DNA from: Vibrio sp. HI00D65
Lineage (GTDB): Bacteria > Pseudomonadota > Gammaproteobacteria > Enterobacterales > Vibrionaceae
Length of the DNA: 64,000 bases
Assembly (NCBI RefSeq): GCF_001635455.1
Contig: NZ_LWEH01000085.1
Coordinates: 81,348-145,347, forward strand
Direction: 5' to 3'
The notes under the pieces are model-generated. The model saw nothing but the letters and a program-made list of their open reading frames with translations, did no database searches and was not told the DNA's origin. The position numbers and the translations under genes are program-made. Shown piece by piece: positions 1 to 8,986 of the stretch. Within the stretch, counting starts at the first letter, position 1. Each line of letters opens with the position of its first letter.

Positions 1-1065
1 CTTGTCTTTTTCCACCACTAACATCGCCACTAACAAACCAAGCGCCGGGATCCCCGGGAGAACATACGCAGGAAGAATGTTACCTGCCATGGTAAATAGA
101 ATCAGAGGTGACATTAACCAACATACAAGAAATGAAAACAGCCCACGATTCTCAATGTTGATTTGAGCGATTTTCTTACGGCGAACGAAGGCCAATATCG
201 GCAAAACAATCGACCAAGGCGCGGCGGCTTGAATCCAGAATACCCAAATCATGCCTCGCGTCTGGTCGTGTGCAGAGCCATAAAGATCCCCTTCCCAGCC
301 ACTGACAACAAAACGCTTAAAGTGTTCGCCAACAATAAAGTAATCGATAAAGCCCGGTGTCGCCATTTCTGCCATGATGTACCAAGGCAAGGCAATCGCC
401 AGCATCACACCTAATCCAGACAACAATGGAAAGCGTTGCCATAACACTTTGAAAGCGCCAAAGAAGCCATGTTGTAATACTAACCAAGGAAAAACTGCGA
501 TACCCATAATGACAACGGCCACTGGGCCTTTTGCAAGTAAACCTAATGCCAAGCCAATGAAACCGATATATCCCCAATTTCTATTGGTCTTGTCACTGCC
601 TTCTCCCTGCCAACACAAATAAAACCCTAGCATCGCAATCGTCATAGATAAAGTTAGCGCCATATCCGTCATTACAGCACCGGCAGCAATCGAGAAAATG
701 CCACAGGTCGCCAATACCACTGCCGCAACCAGCGCACTTTGTCCGGTACGCTTTGCCATATACGCGACCAATAAAATTGTCGCGAAACCTGCCAACCAAT
801 GCGGAGCACGGACAGCGAACTCGCTTAATCCAAAAAGCTCAATGCCAATCGCGCTCATCCAGGTAAACATCGGAGGCTTACCCCAGAAAGGGATTCCGTA
901 ATCGAACTGAGGGGTTAACCAATTGCCGGTTTCCACCATTAGACGCGCCATTTCCCCATAGCGAGCCTCAGTGGTATCCATCAACGGATATGTCGCCAAA
1001 GACAACAGCCTCAGAACCAATGCAAAAGCCAATAAATACCATAGGTGTGTTCTATTCAGGCTCAT
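1..1065 (-). CDS. ArnT-like membrane glycosyltransferase (GT83/PMT_2), 3' end outside window
   Basis: The reading frame is open over all 355 codons from an ATG at 1065 to base 1, so the C-terminus is missing. The N-terminus reads MSLNRTHLWYLLAFALVLRL, a first membrane helix, followed by an acidic loop with TTEARYGEMARLMVETGNW and FWGKPPMFTW, the pattern of ArnT/PMT family enzymes that take a sugar from a polyprenyl-phosphate carrier on the periplasmic side. Several further hydrophobic helices follow. Its ATG overlaps the stop of the upstream glycosyltransferase gene (ATGA), so the two are translationally coupled. By family the acceptor would be lipid A or another envelope glycan; sugar and acceptor cannot be read from the sequence. 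No arnA, arnB or arnD-like gene is visible, so aminoarabinose is not established. Confidence 0.85.
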   Translation of the reverse strand, partial: MSLNRTHLWYLLAFALVLRLLSLATYPLMDTTEARYGEMARLMVETGNWLTPQFDYGIPFWGKPPMFTWMSAIGIELFGLSEFAVRAPHWLAGFATILLVAYMAKRTGQSALVAAVVLATCGIFSIAAGAVMTDMALTLSMTIAMLGFYLCWQGEGSDKTNRNWGYIGFIGLALGLLAKGPVAVVIMGIAVFPWLVLQHGFFGAFKVLWQRFPLLSGLGVMLAIALPWYIMAEMATPGFIDYFIVGEHFKRFVVSGWEGDLYGSAHDQTRGMIWVFWIQAAAPWSIVLPILAFVRRKKIAQINIENRGLFSFLVCWLMSPLILFTMAGNILPAYVLPGIPALGLLVAMLVVEKDK

Positions 1066-2081
1066 GCCGATTCCTCTAGCTTAAAGTGTGTTTTTAATGC
1101 TGGTGTATCAACGACAGACTGGATCAAATACAAGGGACGATTCTTGGTTTCAATGAAGATACGACCTATGTATTCCCCCATTAAACCGATACTCAGAAGT
1201 TGAATGCCGCCAAGGGCAAGTTGAACCACCATCATGGATGGATATCCGGTGATTGGCTCACCAAACATCATAGTTTTGAAGACAATAACCATCCCGTAGA
1301 TAAACGCGCTCAGCGCAACTAAACCACCCACAGCCGTCGCAATACGCAGCGGTCGAATAGAGAATGACGTGATGCCATCCATCGCCAACCCGATCAGCTT
1401 AAGGTAATTCCACTTCGTCTCCCCACAGAAACGCGCATCACGATTAAACTGAATGGTGGCTTGGCGAAAACCCGGCCAAGAAAAAATGCCTTTCATGTAG
1501 CGGTTACGTTCGGGAAGTTGGTTAATATGGTCGACAACTTCACGGCTCAACAGTCGGAAGTCACCGACATTCTCAGGAACATCAATCTTCGCCGCTGCAT
1601 TCATCACTTTATAAAAGCTCGCCGCTGAGAACTTCTTAAACCAAGTTTCTCCGTCACGTTGGCGACGTTGCATGTTCACCACGTCATAGCCCTCACGCCA
1701 TTTGGCAATCATTTGAGGAATTAACTCAGGAGGATCTTGCAAGTCTGCATCTAATAAGATCACCGCTTGCCCGCGACAATGCTCTAAGCCAGCACTCATC
1801 GCCGACTCTTTACCGAAGTTACGGCTCAGCCCGATAACAGAAATAGAACTATTGATTGAGGTAAATGAGCTCACCACGTCTAAGCTGTTATCTTTACTGC
1901 CATCATCGACATAAACAATCTCACTGGTAATCGGCAGGCTATCTAACACCTTGGTTAAGCGTGAATGAAACTCTTCCAACACCTCTTGTTCGTTATAAAA
2001 AGGCACAATGATAGACAGCAAAACCGCTGGGTGGATCTGCGAGAGGGATTCTTTAGGTCGGCTAATATGAAGTTCAGACAT
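1062..2081 (-). CDS. Polyprenyl-phosphate sugar transferase (GT2, ArnC/GtrB-like)
   Basis: This 339-residue protein has a GT-A fold N-terminal domain: SIIVPFYNEQEVLEE near residue 23, VDDGSKDNS near 58 and the metal-binding DADLQDPPE near 111. Two membrane helices follow at roughly 237-260 and 275-297, the arrangement of ArnC, GtrB and DPM1-like enzymes that load a sugar onto undecaprenyl phosphate at the inner face of the membrane. The loaded lipid would be used by the ArnT-like enzyme encoded immediately downstream with a 4-base overlap. The gene starts 113-125 bases from a divergent two-component system, which may control it. The sugar is unknown; glucose, aminoarabinose or another hexose are all compatible with the family. 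Confidence 0.88.
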   Translation of the reverse strand: MSELHISRPKESLSQIHPAVLLSIIVPFYNEQEVLEEFHSRLTKVLDSLPITSEIVYVDDGSKDNSLDVVSSFTSINSSISVIGLSRNFGKESAMSAGLEHCRGQAVILLDADLQDPPELIPQMIAKWREGYDVVNMQRRQRDGETWFKKFSAASFYKVMNAAAKIDVPENVGDFRLLSREVVDHINQLPERNRYMKGIFSWPGFRQATIQFNRDARFCGETKWNYLKLIGLAMDGITSFSIRPLRIATAVGGLVALSAFIYGMVIVFKTMMFGEPITGYPSMMVVQLALGGIQLLSIGLMGEYIGRIFIETKNRPLYLIQSVVDTPALKTHFKLEESA

Positions 2082-2206
2082 AATACGTTCTTCTATTTAT
2101 TAATCTGAGATCAATTTACGCGCCCATAAGTGAAAGTTATGTTATTGACATATTTTTCACGCTCACCCAGGATAATGTTACTGTCTATTTCTGTATGAGA
2201 TTCAAA

Positions 2207-2884
2207 ATGAAACGAGTTCTATTGGTCGAAGATAACCGTGAAATTGCAGGTGTCTTATTTGATTATTTTGAGTGTATTGGGATGGAACTCGATTATGCAG
2301 ACAACGGAGAGCTTGGCCTGCAGCTCGCAATGGACAACTCATTTGATATCATTATTTTAGATCTCATGTTGCCACGAATGGACGGCCTAACGGTTTGCAA
2401 TAAACTGCGAGACCAAGGAAATGCAACACCTATCCTGATGCTGACTGCACTCGATAGCCGTGAAGACATGTTGAAAGGCTTTGACCACGGTGCGGATGAC
2501 TATCTCACCAAGCCCTTCGACTTAGATATTCTAGAAGCAAGGATGAATGCGCTGGTTCGCCGTTACCGCGGAAAAGTGGCGTCCTCTAAACTTCAATTTG
2601 ACGAGCTCACCATCGACCAGAAAACCCGCAAAGCTTACCGTCAAGACAAGCTACTTGCACTCAACCCAACCACCTATACCATTCTTGAGATGCTATGCCA
2701 GAATGCACCTGAAGTGGTAACGCGTGAAGACATCTCGTACAAACTATGGGAAGAAGACGAACCGAACAACGATGTGCTACGCAGTCACATCTACCAACTG
2801 CGTAATCAACTCGATAAGCCCTTTGATACTCAGATGCTAATTACGGTTCCTAAGGTTGGATTCCGCCTGGAGTCTTACAATTGA
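2207..2884 (+). CDS. OmpR-family response regulator
   Basis: The receiver domain begins MKRVLLVEDNREIAGVL, has the phospho-acceptor Asp in IIILDLMLPRMDG near residue 50 and the conserved Lys in DYLTKPFDLD near 100. A winged-helix DNA-binding domain follows, ending VPKVGFRLESYN. An in-frame ATG four codons earlier (2195) is possible, but the start at 2207 puts the first beta strand at the usual distance from the N-terminus. The gene overlaps the kinase gene by four bases, so the two form a pair. Its divergent position next to the two envelope glycosyltransferase genes suggests that they are targets; this is inference from context. It is not identifiable as PmrA, VprA or another named regulator from sequence alone. 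Confidence 0.9.
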   Translation: MKRVLLVEDNREIAGVLFDYFECIGMELDYADNGELGLQLAMDNSFDIIILDLMLPRMDGLTVCNKLRDQGNATPILMLTALDSREDMLKGFDHGADDYLTKPFDLDILEARMNALVRRYRGKVASSKLQFDELTIDQKTRKAYRQDKLLALNPTTYTILEMLCQNAPEVVTREDISYKLWEEDEPNNDVLRSHIYQLRNQLDKPFDTQMLITVPKVGFRLESYN

Positions 2885-4137
2885 TTCTCAATGTTCTCAC
2901 TAGCACAAAAACCCTTACAGGCCGTTTAGCGCTTTTCTTTGGCTTAATGGCAGTGATTGTGACGGCATTTGTCTATGTGGTCTTTATATCAGCACTGTTT
3001 TTGTCTGAAGACAGCGTCGGCGAAAGGCGAATCCTGATTGACCGCAACTACGCCATCAGCCAGTTTCAAGCTGGGGAGAATGGTGAATTAAGGATAGATG
3101 AACTGACCACGGCCTACAATGACCCAACCCTCATACCGGAAGAATACTCTAAATTTATAAAAGGCAGAGAAAACTTCCTTGGCGAAGTGGGTCAAGAACC
3201 AAACTCGCGCATGGTCTATGTTGGTGAGTACACACACCAAGGAAAAACCTATCCTATTATTCTATTGTCTGAAATAGACCTTATCGAACTGGACCAAACA
3301 GAATCAGTGTACGCGACAATGTTTATACTCACGTTGCTCTCTATCCTAATCTTTTGTTTTGGTTCAATACTTTATCGATTATCCAAACGGCTTATTGAAC
3401 CATTTAACTCTCTCTCTGCACAGCTTGAGTCGAACAAACTCAACCTCAACGAAGAATTTGGAGTAAGTGACGATGCTGCGATAGAATTCCGTCAACTGAC
3501 CGATCAACTCAATCAATATCGTCGAGAAATCAACTCCCTTATCAAACGTGAGCAAGCCTTTGCACGCTACGCAAGTCATGAATTGAGAACACCATTAACG
3601 GTTGCTCGTGGCGCTAATAAACTGCTGATCCGCAGTGAAACGACAGAGTTTCAATCTCGTCAGGTTGAGCGTATTGATGACGCCATCGTGCAGATGTCGG
3701 AGATGGTCGATGCCTTGCTTGGCCTCGTGCGATATGAAAGAAACAGTGACGACGCACCACTGCGCTTATTTAGCCAACAAGAACTAGAAGCTATTGTGTC
3801 AAAAAGCACTTCACAGGCCTCTGACAAAGAGGTCGAGATATCATTAACCGTTGAGTCTGAGCCGACCATTCAAGCCACCAGCGCTATCATGAACATGCTG
3901 ATTGGTAACCTACTAAGGAATGCTATTGCTGCAACCAATAGTGGTACTGTGACAATTACTTTGTCTCAAAACGGCATTACAATTGAAGACCAAGGCGAAG
4001 GCTTACAAGATCAATACAACCCTAGCGGTCACGGCTTAGGGTTACTGATTGTTGACGACCTATGTCAACGCTATCACTGGGACTTCAAACTATTCAACCG
4101 AACTTGCGGTGGGTGCACAGCTCAAATCACCTTTTAG
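2881..4137 (+). CDS. Sensor histidine kinase partner of the adjacent regulator
   Basis: A membrane helix near residues 14-40 is followed by a periplasmic sensor stretch of about 100 residues, a second helix near 143-163, and a cytoplasmic kinase. The H-box is FARYASHELRTPLTVARGAN, the N-box LIGNLLRNAIAATN, and the ATP lid region includes EDQGEGL and GHGLGLLIVDDL. The start is TTG at 2881, overlapping the TGA of the regulator gene; the nearest in-frame ATG would delete part of the first helix, so the TTG is preferred. The periplasmic part matches no sensor fold I can name. The catalytic domain is short but retains all boxes seen in active kinases. Confidence 0.88.
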   Translation: MILNVLTSTKTLTGRLALFFGLMAVIVTAFVYVVFISALFLSEDSVGERRILIDRNYAISQFQAGENGELRIDELTTAYNDPTLIPEEYSKFIKGRENFLGEVGQEPNSRMVYVGEYTHQGKTYPIILLSEIDLIELDQTESVYATMFILTLLSILIFCFGSILYRLSKRLIEPFNSLSAQLESNKLNLNEEFGVSDDAAIEFRQLTDQLNQYRREINSLIKREQAFARYASHELRTPLTVARGANKLLIRSETTEFQSRQVERIDDAIVQMSEMVDALLGLVRYERNSDDAPLRLFSQQELEAIVSKSTSQASDKEVEISLTVESEPTIQATSAIMNMLIGNLLRNAIAATNSGTVTITLSQNGITIEDQGEGLQDQYNPSGHGLGLLIVDDLCQRYHWDFKLFNRTCGGCTAQITF

Positions 4138-4287
4138 AGCGATCGATATTCACTAGTATCTATTGGGTTCAATATCGAGTGAAAACTTGATGTAGTTGGT
4201 TTACAGAGCCAATAACCTGCTAGATACTCGTAAGTCCAATTTGATTTTAAAATACTGGCTTTTTAGTCAGCATTTTTACTAAGTGCA

Positions 4288-5235
4288 ATGAAACTAAATA
4301 ATAGTCCTGTAACTCAGCATCAATACAACGACCACACCTTTTTCTTAAAGCGTGACGACCAGCTACACTCCCATTTTTGTGGCAATAAAGCTCGCAAGTT
4401 CATGAAGCTGCTAGAAGACGATCATCCGAACATTACCACCCTGATCAGCTACGGCTCAGCTCAAGCGAACTCTCTGTTCTCACTCGCGGCATTGGCAAAG
4501 ATTAAAGGTTGGACGCTGGAGTTTTACGTCGACCACCTACCTCAATGGTTACAAGAACGCCCAATCGGCAATTACCGTGGTGCTATTGACCTGGGCGCTA
4601 AAGTCATTTCAGTCAAAGAGACAGGCTCTGAACTTCATCCACAAGCGTATATTGAGCAAGTAAGACAACCAGACTCACAGTGTATCGTGTTACCTGAGGG
4701 TGGCCGCTCTCAACTTTCCGAATATGGCGTAAAACAACTGGCGATGGAAATACTGAGCTGGACGCGCTTTGAAAACCAATACGACTTTGTTGTAGCACTA
4801 CCAGCGGGAACTGGCAGCACTGCTCTTTATCTTCATAAGCACCTAAAGTTACAAAATATCCCGGTGCTCACTTGCGCTTGTGTCGGTGGAAGTGACTACC
4901 TGACTCAGCAATTCAATGAGCTTGGCGAAACCGAACATCCACAGATATTGCCTCTCCCGAAAAAGCATCACTTTGGTAAACTGTATAAGCAAGACTATCA
5001 GACATGGCTAGATCTTCAGGAGCAAACTGACATTGAATTCGATCTGCTTTATGACCCATTAATGTGGCAATGTTTAGAGCAATGGCAGGCAGATAACCCA
5101 ACCAAAACCATTATCTATATTCATCAAGGTGGCATCTTAGGAAACGAGTCGATGTTACCGCGCTATCAACGAAAGTATCCTGATATTAGAACAAGTCTTC
5201 CTTGCAGCGATAACAGCACAGCCCCTACTTGGTAA
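4288..5235 (+). CDS. PLP-dependent ACC deaminase/D-cysteine desulfhydrase family protein
   Basis: This 315-residue protein belongs to the tryptophan-synthase-beta-like (fold type II) PLP enzymes. FFLKRDDQLHSHFCGNKARKF near residues 18-38 contains the Lys expected to bind PLP, SYGSAQANSLFSLAALA is the substrate-carboxylate loop, and PAGTGSTALYL the phosphate-binding glycine-rich loop. Family members deaminate aminocyclopropane carboxylate or desulfurate D-cysteine; the substrate cannot be decided here, and many marine homologues are annotated only as family members. The gene stands alone between intergenic regions of 150 and 201 bases, with a hairpin about 30 bases after its stop. Confidence 0.8.
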   Translation: MKLNNSPVTQHQYNDHTFFLKRDDQLHSHFCGNKARKFMKLLEDDHPNITTLISYGSAQANSLFSLAALAKIKGWTLEFYVDHLPQWLQERPIGNYRGAIDLGAKVISVKETGSELHPQAYIEQVRQPDSQCIVLPEGGRSQLSEYGVKQLAMEILSWTRFENQYDFVVALPAGTGSTALYLHKHLKLQNIPVLTCACVGGSDYLTQQFNELGETEHPQILPLPKKHHFGKLYKQDYQTWLDLQEQTDIEFDLLYDPLMWQCLEQWQADNPTKTIIYIHQGGILGNESMLPRYQRKYPDIRTSLPCSDNSTAPTW

Positions 5236-5266
5236 TGGTTCAAACCTCCTAAACCTGTTATTCGAA

Positions 5267-5294
5267 CAATCACAGTGACGGCTTACTGTGATTG
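5267..5294 (+). terminator. Hairpin downstream of the PLP enzyme gene
   Basis: A 10-bp perfect stem (CAATCACAGT / ACTGTGATTG) with an 8-base loop lies 32 bases after the stop codon. The following bases (TATCTT) are only modestly T-rich, so it may be a weak terminator or an mRNA 3'-end structure. Confidence 0.5.
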
Positions 5295-5436
5295 TATCTT
5301 CCGCATAAGTTTCTTCCGTTTAAGACAGCTGTCCTTCCTGCTTTACCCACCAAAGCCGAACTGACAATCTGGCGAGAATCATAACGTTATCTATACTTTC
5401 CATTGGATTGCCACTCGTCACCTGAAGGATTAATGT

Positions 5437-6174
5437 ATGCGAGCAATTACTACACTAGGTCTGTTTTCGGTTTTGCTTCCTTTTGCAGCACACTCTGGAG
5501 AAAACGTCATCTACCAGGTAGATGGCATGGAGTATGAAGGTTATTGGAGTGAAGCCAGCGAGCAAGCCCCTCTAGTACTTTTAATACACGATTGGGATGG
5601 TTTGACCGACTACGAGAAAAAGCGTTCTGAGATGCTCAACGAACTCGGTTACAACGTGTTTGCTATCGACCTGTTTGGCAAAGACATTCGCCCAACAGAA
5701 GTGAAAGATAAAAAGCAACACACGGGCGAGTTGTATAAAGACCGTGAAAAAATGCGCGCACTACTTAATGCAGGCGCTTTGGAAGCGCAAAGGCTTGGTG
5801 GTAACTTAGATAACAATGTGATGATGGGTTATTGTTTTGGTGGTGCTGCCGTATTAGAAGCCGCGAGGGCAGGAATTCCATCCAAAGCTTATGTCACCTT
5901 CCATGGTGGTTTATCGACACCGAAAGGACAAGACTACTCACAAACCAAAGCGCCAGTTGTCGTGTTCCATGGAACGGCTGACGCTATGATATCAATGCAG
6001 GATTTTGGCAACCTTGCCGCTGAATTGGAATCGGCCAAAGTACATCATGAGATGATCACCTACAGCGGAGCCCCTCATGCGTTCACCGTGTTCGGTTCCA
6101 ATAATTACCAAAATGAAGCTGACCAAAAATCGTGGCAGCGATTCACGCATGTGTTAGAAACCACCACCAGATAA
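5437..6174 (+). CDS. Exported dienelactone hydrolase family protein
   Basis: The protein starts with a short signal peptide (MRAITTLGLFSVLLPFAAHS) and is therefore probably periplasmic. The remainder is an alpha/beta hydrolase of the dienelactone hydrolase family: LIHDWDGLTDYEKKR, the Cys nucleophile elbow GYCFGG near residue 133, the Asp in FHGTADAMIS and the His in SGAPHAFTVFG. A Cys rather than Ser nucleophile is characteristic of this family. Periplasmic members are common in marine gammaproteobacteria and their substrates are mostly unknown. The gene is monocistronic and is followed by a strong terminator. Confidence 0.85.
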   Translation: MRAITTLGLFSVLLPFAAHSGENVIYQVDGMEYEGYWSEASEQAPLVLLIHDWDGLTDYEKKRSEMLNELGYNVFAIDLFGKDIRPTEVKDKKQHTGELYKDREKMRALLNAGALEAQRLGGNLDNNVMMGYCFGGAAVLEAARAGIPSKAYVTFHGGLSTPKGQDYSQTKAPVVVFHGTADAMISMQDFGNLAAELESAKVHHEMITYSGAPHAFTVFGSNNYQNEADQKSWQRFTHVLETTTR

Positions 6175-6192
6175 GCAGCAACACTAAAGCCT

Positions 6193-6231
6193 AATTAGCC
6201 CAGGTTTATAACTAAGCATGGGCTAATTTTT
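6193..6231 (+). terminator. Rho-independent terminator after the hydrolase gene
   Basis: A 10-bp stem (AATTAGCCCA / TGGGCTAATT) is followed directly by a T-rich tract, 18 bases after the hydrolase stop codon. It lies between convergent genes; the T-run is on the plus strand. Confidence 0.8.
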
Positions 6232-6251
6232 CTGAACACGTTTTTAATGAG

Positions 6252-7505
6252 CTACATGTAACGATGAATACTCAAGTCGTCTGATTGAATATCGCTATTT
6301 GAGCCACTAACCACACTCGCTAACAACTTTCCTGAACCACACGCCATCGTCCATCCCAACGTCCCATGACCAGTATTGGTAAACAAGTTCTTAATTGGCG
6401 TCTTTCCAATGATAGGCGTGCCATCTGGCGTCATTGGCCTCAACCCAGTCCAGTACTCTGCCTTGGAAAAGTCCCCCGCCTGCGGGAACAGGTCTTTTAT
6501 CACCATATCAATCGTCGCTTTGCGTTTTTCAGGAATCAGGTAATTGAAACCAGCAAGCTCAGCCGTCCCAGCAATCCGAATTCGATCATCAAAACGCGTC
6601 ATCGCCACCTTATAAGTTTCATCCATAACGGTTGATGTTGGTGACTTATCCGCACTCACGATTGGCAATGTCAAAGAGTAGCCCTTCACTGGATAAACAG
6701 GAATCGACAAGTCGACCTGTTTAAGCAGATCTCGAGAATAGCTTCCCGAAGCCACCACGTAAGCGTCGGCTCTGAACTCTCCTTGAGTCGTGGTCATGCT
6801 CTGAATAACTAGATTTTTACGGTTCAGCTTGAGTACTTCCGTATCAAACACAAACTGAACACCAAGCGCCTTAGCTTTCTCAGTCAAAGCTAAACAGAAT
6901 TGATGACAATCTCCCGTTTCATCATGAGGTAAGTATAAGCCGCCCACCAGCTTGTCTTTCACGTCAGCTAATCCCGGTTCAACCGACAGACACTGATCAA
7001 CACCAAACAGTGAGTGCTCAATGCCGCTTTCTGTTAGTAGCTTCATATCTTGCTGAATAGCATCTAACTGCTTCTCGCTTCTAAATACTTGCAACGTCCC
7101 TTGCTGCCGCCCTTCGTATGCCAAATTTTCACTGGTTCGAAGGTGGGTTAAACAGTCTCGGCTGTAGTTTGCCACTCTTAACATGCGAGACTTATTCACG
7201 GCGTATTTAGCTTCGTTACAGTTAGCGAGCATCTTAGTCGCCCAAGCCACCAACTCTGGAGAAAGTGATGGCTTAACTTTCAAGGGAGCATGCTCTTGGG
7301 TGATCCATTTCATTGCTTTCAACGGAATACCCGGCGCTGCCCAAGGTGAAGAATAGCCATAAGAAATTTGCCCGGCGTTCGCGAAACTAGTCTCTTTACC
7401 ACTACTATCCTGGCGGTCGATAACCGTTACTGAGTGGCCCTCTTTCGCCAGATACCAAGCACTGGTCAAGCCAATAACACCGCTGCCAATTACAATTACT
7501 TCCAT
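6252..7505 (-). CDS. dadA: D-amino acid dehydrogenase, small subunit
   Basis: This FAD-dependent enzyme oxidatively deaminates D-amino acids (mainly D-alanine) to 2-oxo acids at the inner membrane and passes electrons to quinone. The N-terminal dinucleotide-binding motif MEVIVIGSGVIGLTSAWYLA is followed by FANAGQISYGYSSPWAAPG, and the C-terminal FAD contacts are in GLRPMTPDGTPIIG and NTGHGTLGWTMACGSG. The start at 7505 is chosen because a GGGGA ribosome-binding site precedes it and it places the FAD motif at the N-terminus; an upstream extension would add 34 residues with no family counterpart. Length is 417 residues, normal for Vibrio DadA. No alanine racemase gene (dadX) is adjacent. Confidence 0.93.
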   Translation of the reverse strand: MEVIVIGSGVIGLTSAWYLAKEGHSVTVIDRQDSSGKETSFANAGQISYGYSSPWAAPGIPLKAMKWITQEHAPLKVKPSLSPELVAWATKMLANCNEAKYAVNKSRMLRVANYSRDCLTHLRTSENLAYEGRQQGTLQVFRSEKQLDAIQQDMKLLTESGIEHSLFGVDQCLSVEPGLADVKDKLVGGLYLPHDETGDCHQFCLALTEKAKALGVQFVFDTEVLKLNRKNLVIQSMTTTQGEFRADAYVVASGSYSRDLLKQVDLSIPVYPVKGYSLTLPIVSADKSPTSTVMDETYKVAMTRFDDRIRIAGTAELAGFNYLIPEKRKATIDMVIKDLFPQAGDFSKAEYWTGLRPMTPDGTPIIGKTPIKNLFTNTGHGTLGWTMACGSGKLLASVVSGSNSDIQSDDLSIHRYM

Positions 7506-7800
7506 TCTATATTCCCCTGCACTCGCCACACAGCCGAGCCTTACTACCTGTTTGAAACATCTGTCGTTAATAGTTTGTAACGTATTCATCAAGCGTTGAC
7601 TTAACAATTCAACATATGTTGATAAAAAGTCAATTTAGTCGTAAATCAGGATAATGAGTTTTGGAAGTGTGATGTTGAAGGGCTTCAGAGTACAAGACAT
7701 TGCTTGGCCCCAAAGGGTAAAGACACCCAATAAATAATTTCATTGGCGGTAACAAGTCGAGCCAAGAGTAAGACTATGCGTTTCACCAACCCTGTTCTAT
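7506..7800. promoter_or_regulatory. dadA upstream region with 12-bp palindrome
   Basis: This 295-base gap separates dadA from the 3' end of the lysR-type gene. A perfect 12-base palindrome, CAACATATGTTG (7610-7621), lies about 105 bases upstream of the dadA start and could be an operator. No coding sequence is supportable here. Confidence 0.4.
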
Positions 7801-8727
7801 TTAGATATTGTGAGCATCATGACTTAAGAATGTGGCGTTCTCGATGAGAAAGTCTAAAAAGGTTTCGGCTTGCAATGACAGTGCTCGACCTTTGAGAGAT
7901 TGAACTTTCACCGTCGCTTTAGAGAAGGTATCTAGCTCAGTCGCAACCACTTCAATTTGTCCCGATTTAATCTCATCAAGCACAGTGAGCTTAGGCATGA
8001 AGGTCACGCCTAGGCCTGCCGAAACAAAGTTAGTGAGTGCGGTAACTGAGTTAGTTTGAAGCTTAGGTTGCAAAGTGAGATGAGAGTTTTGTTCAGCCTG
8101 CTTTACGAGCCTCCCCATACCTGTCGAGTTGTCGATCAAAGCAATAGAAGCCTCTCTAATATCTTGCAGTGTCACCGGTGCTTGTTGGGTCGTCAATACG
8201 TGCCCTTTTGGAGCGATAAGCTCTAAAGGGTGGCTACGCTCAACGTATGAATGCAGTTTAGGGTGAGGAGCTGACGCATAGGTAATCGCGAAATCAATCT
8301 GTTGATCTTCCAACATTTTTACGGCATCCAATGCACCCGCAATCTCGATCGATAAATTAATATCTGGGTAACGAGCCATGAAAGTCTGCATGGGTTTAGA
8401 GACCAAGTTTGTGATAAATCCTTCCCCAATCGCGATGCTAACGTTACCTCCCTTGAGGTTTTTCAGCTTGGTTAGGCGTGCTAGCACCGCCGTTTCACTG
8501 CGAACGATAGAGCGGTAATAATTCAGTAATTCGTTGCCCGCCTCAGTCAGCAGTGATTGACGATTATTGCGTTCCCACACCTTCATTTCTGCTTGTGTTT
8601 CAAGCTGAGTCAGCATTCGACTCATTGCTGCTGGGTCAACGTTCATCATCTTAGATGCTTTACGCAGCGACCCATATTTTGATAACGCATTCAGATACTC
8701 AAGCGCACGAAGATTAAAATGGTGCAT
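7801..8727 (-). CDS. LysR-family transcriptional regulator
   Basis: A winged helix-turn-helix occupies about residues 4-63 (LRALEYLNALSKYGSLRKAS, MNVDPAAMSRMLTQLE) and is followed by a periplasmic-binding-protein-like effector domain, for a total of 308 residues. The start at 8727 is preferred because AAGGAAG lies six bases upstream; the frame could extend nine codons further. The gene is co-oriented with dadA and 295 bases upstream of it, so it may or may not regulate dadA. A close named homologue is not recognisable. Confidence 0.88.
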   Translation of the reverse strand: MHHFNLRALEYLNALSKYGSLRKASKMMNVDPAAMSRMLTQLETQAEMKVWERNNRQSLLTEAGNELLNYYRSIVRSETAVLARLTKLKNLKGGNVSIAIGEGFITNLVSKPMQTFMARYPDINLSIEIAGALDAVKMLEDQQIDFAITYASAPHPKLHSYVERSHPLELIAPKGHVLTTQQAPVTLQDIREASIALIDNSTGMGRLVKQAEQNSHLTLQPKLQTNSVTALTNFVSAGLGVTFMPKLTVLDEIKSGQIEVVATELDTFSKATVKVQSLKGRALSLQAETFLDFLIENATFLSHDAHNI

Positions 8728-8904
8728 GCAACTTCCTTGTGATTCGACTGACACAACACAAGCCTCTCACAATTTTCTCCTTTGCCCATCTAGGAATTAA
8801 GATACCGACAGAACAAGTTCGCAAGTTGTGGGCTAAGTCACCAACACAAGTCTTTGAAGAGCGATAGCCACCATATAGAAGAAGTATTTATTCAACTCTA
8901 ATAA

Positions 8905-8949
8905 AACAAAAACACAGCTCAATCCAACGAAGAAATGAGCTGTGTTTGA
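8905..8949 (-). terminator. Rho-independent terminator of the TRAP/HAD operon
   Basis: A stem of about 12 bp (AACACAGCTCA / TGAGCTGTGTT) is followed on the minus strand by TTTTGTTTTATT. It lies about 40 bases beyond the HAD phosphatase stop. A second small hairpin (ATCGGCT / AGCCGAT, 8959-8978) lies between the stop and this terminator. Confidence 0.8.
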
Positions 8950-8986
8950 TGTTCACTATCGGCTGTTTTAAGCCGATAACCAGTCG

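Noticed and set aside
1..2081. Full aminoarabinose (arn) lipid A modification operon
   Set aside because: Only ArnT-like and ArnC-like genes are present and other GT2/PMT pairs look the same; arnA, arnB and arnD are not seen.
4143..4178. Hairpin TCGATATT / AATATCGA after the kinase gene
   Set aside because: The 20-base loop and lack of a T-run make it too weak to call a terminator.
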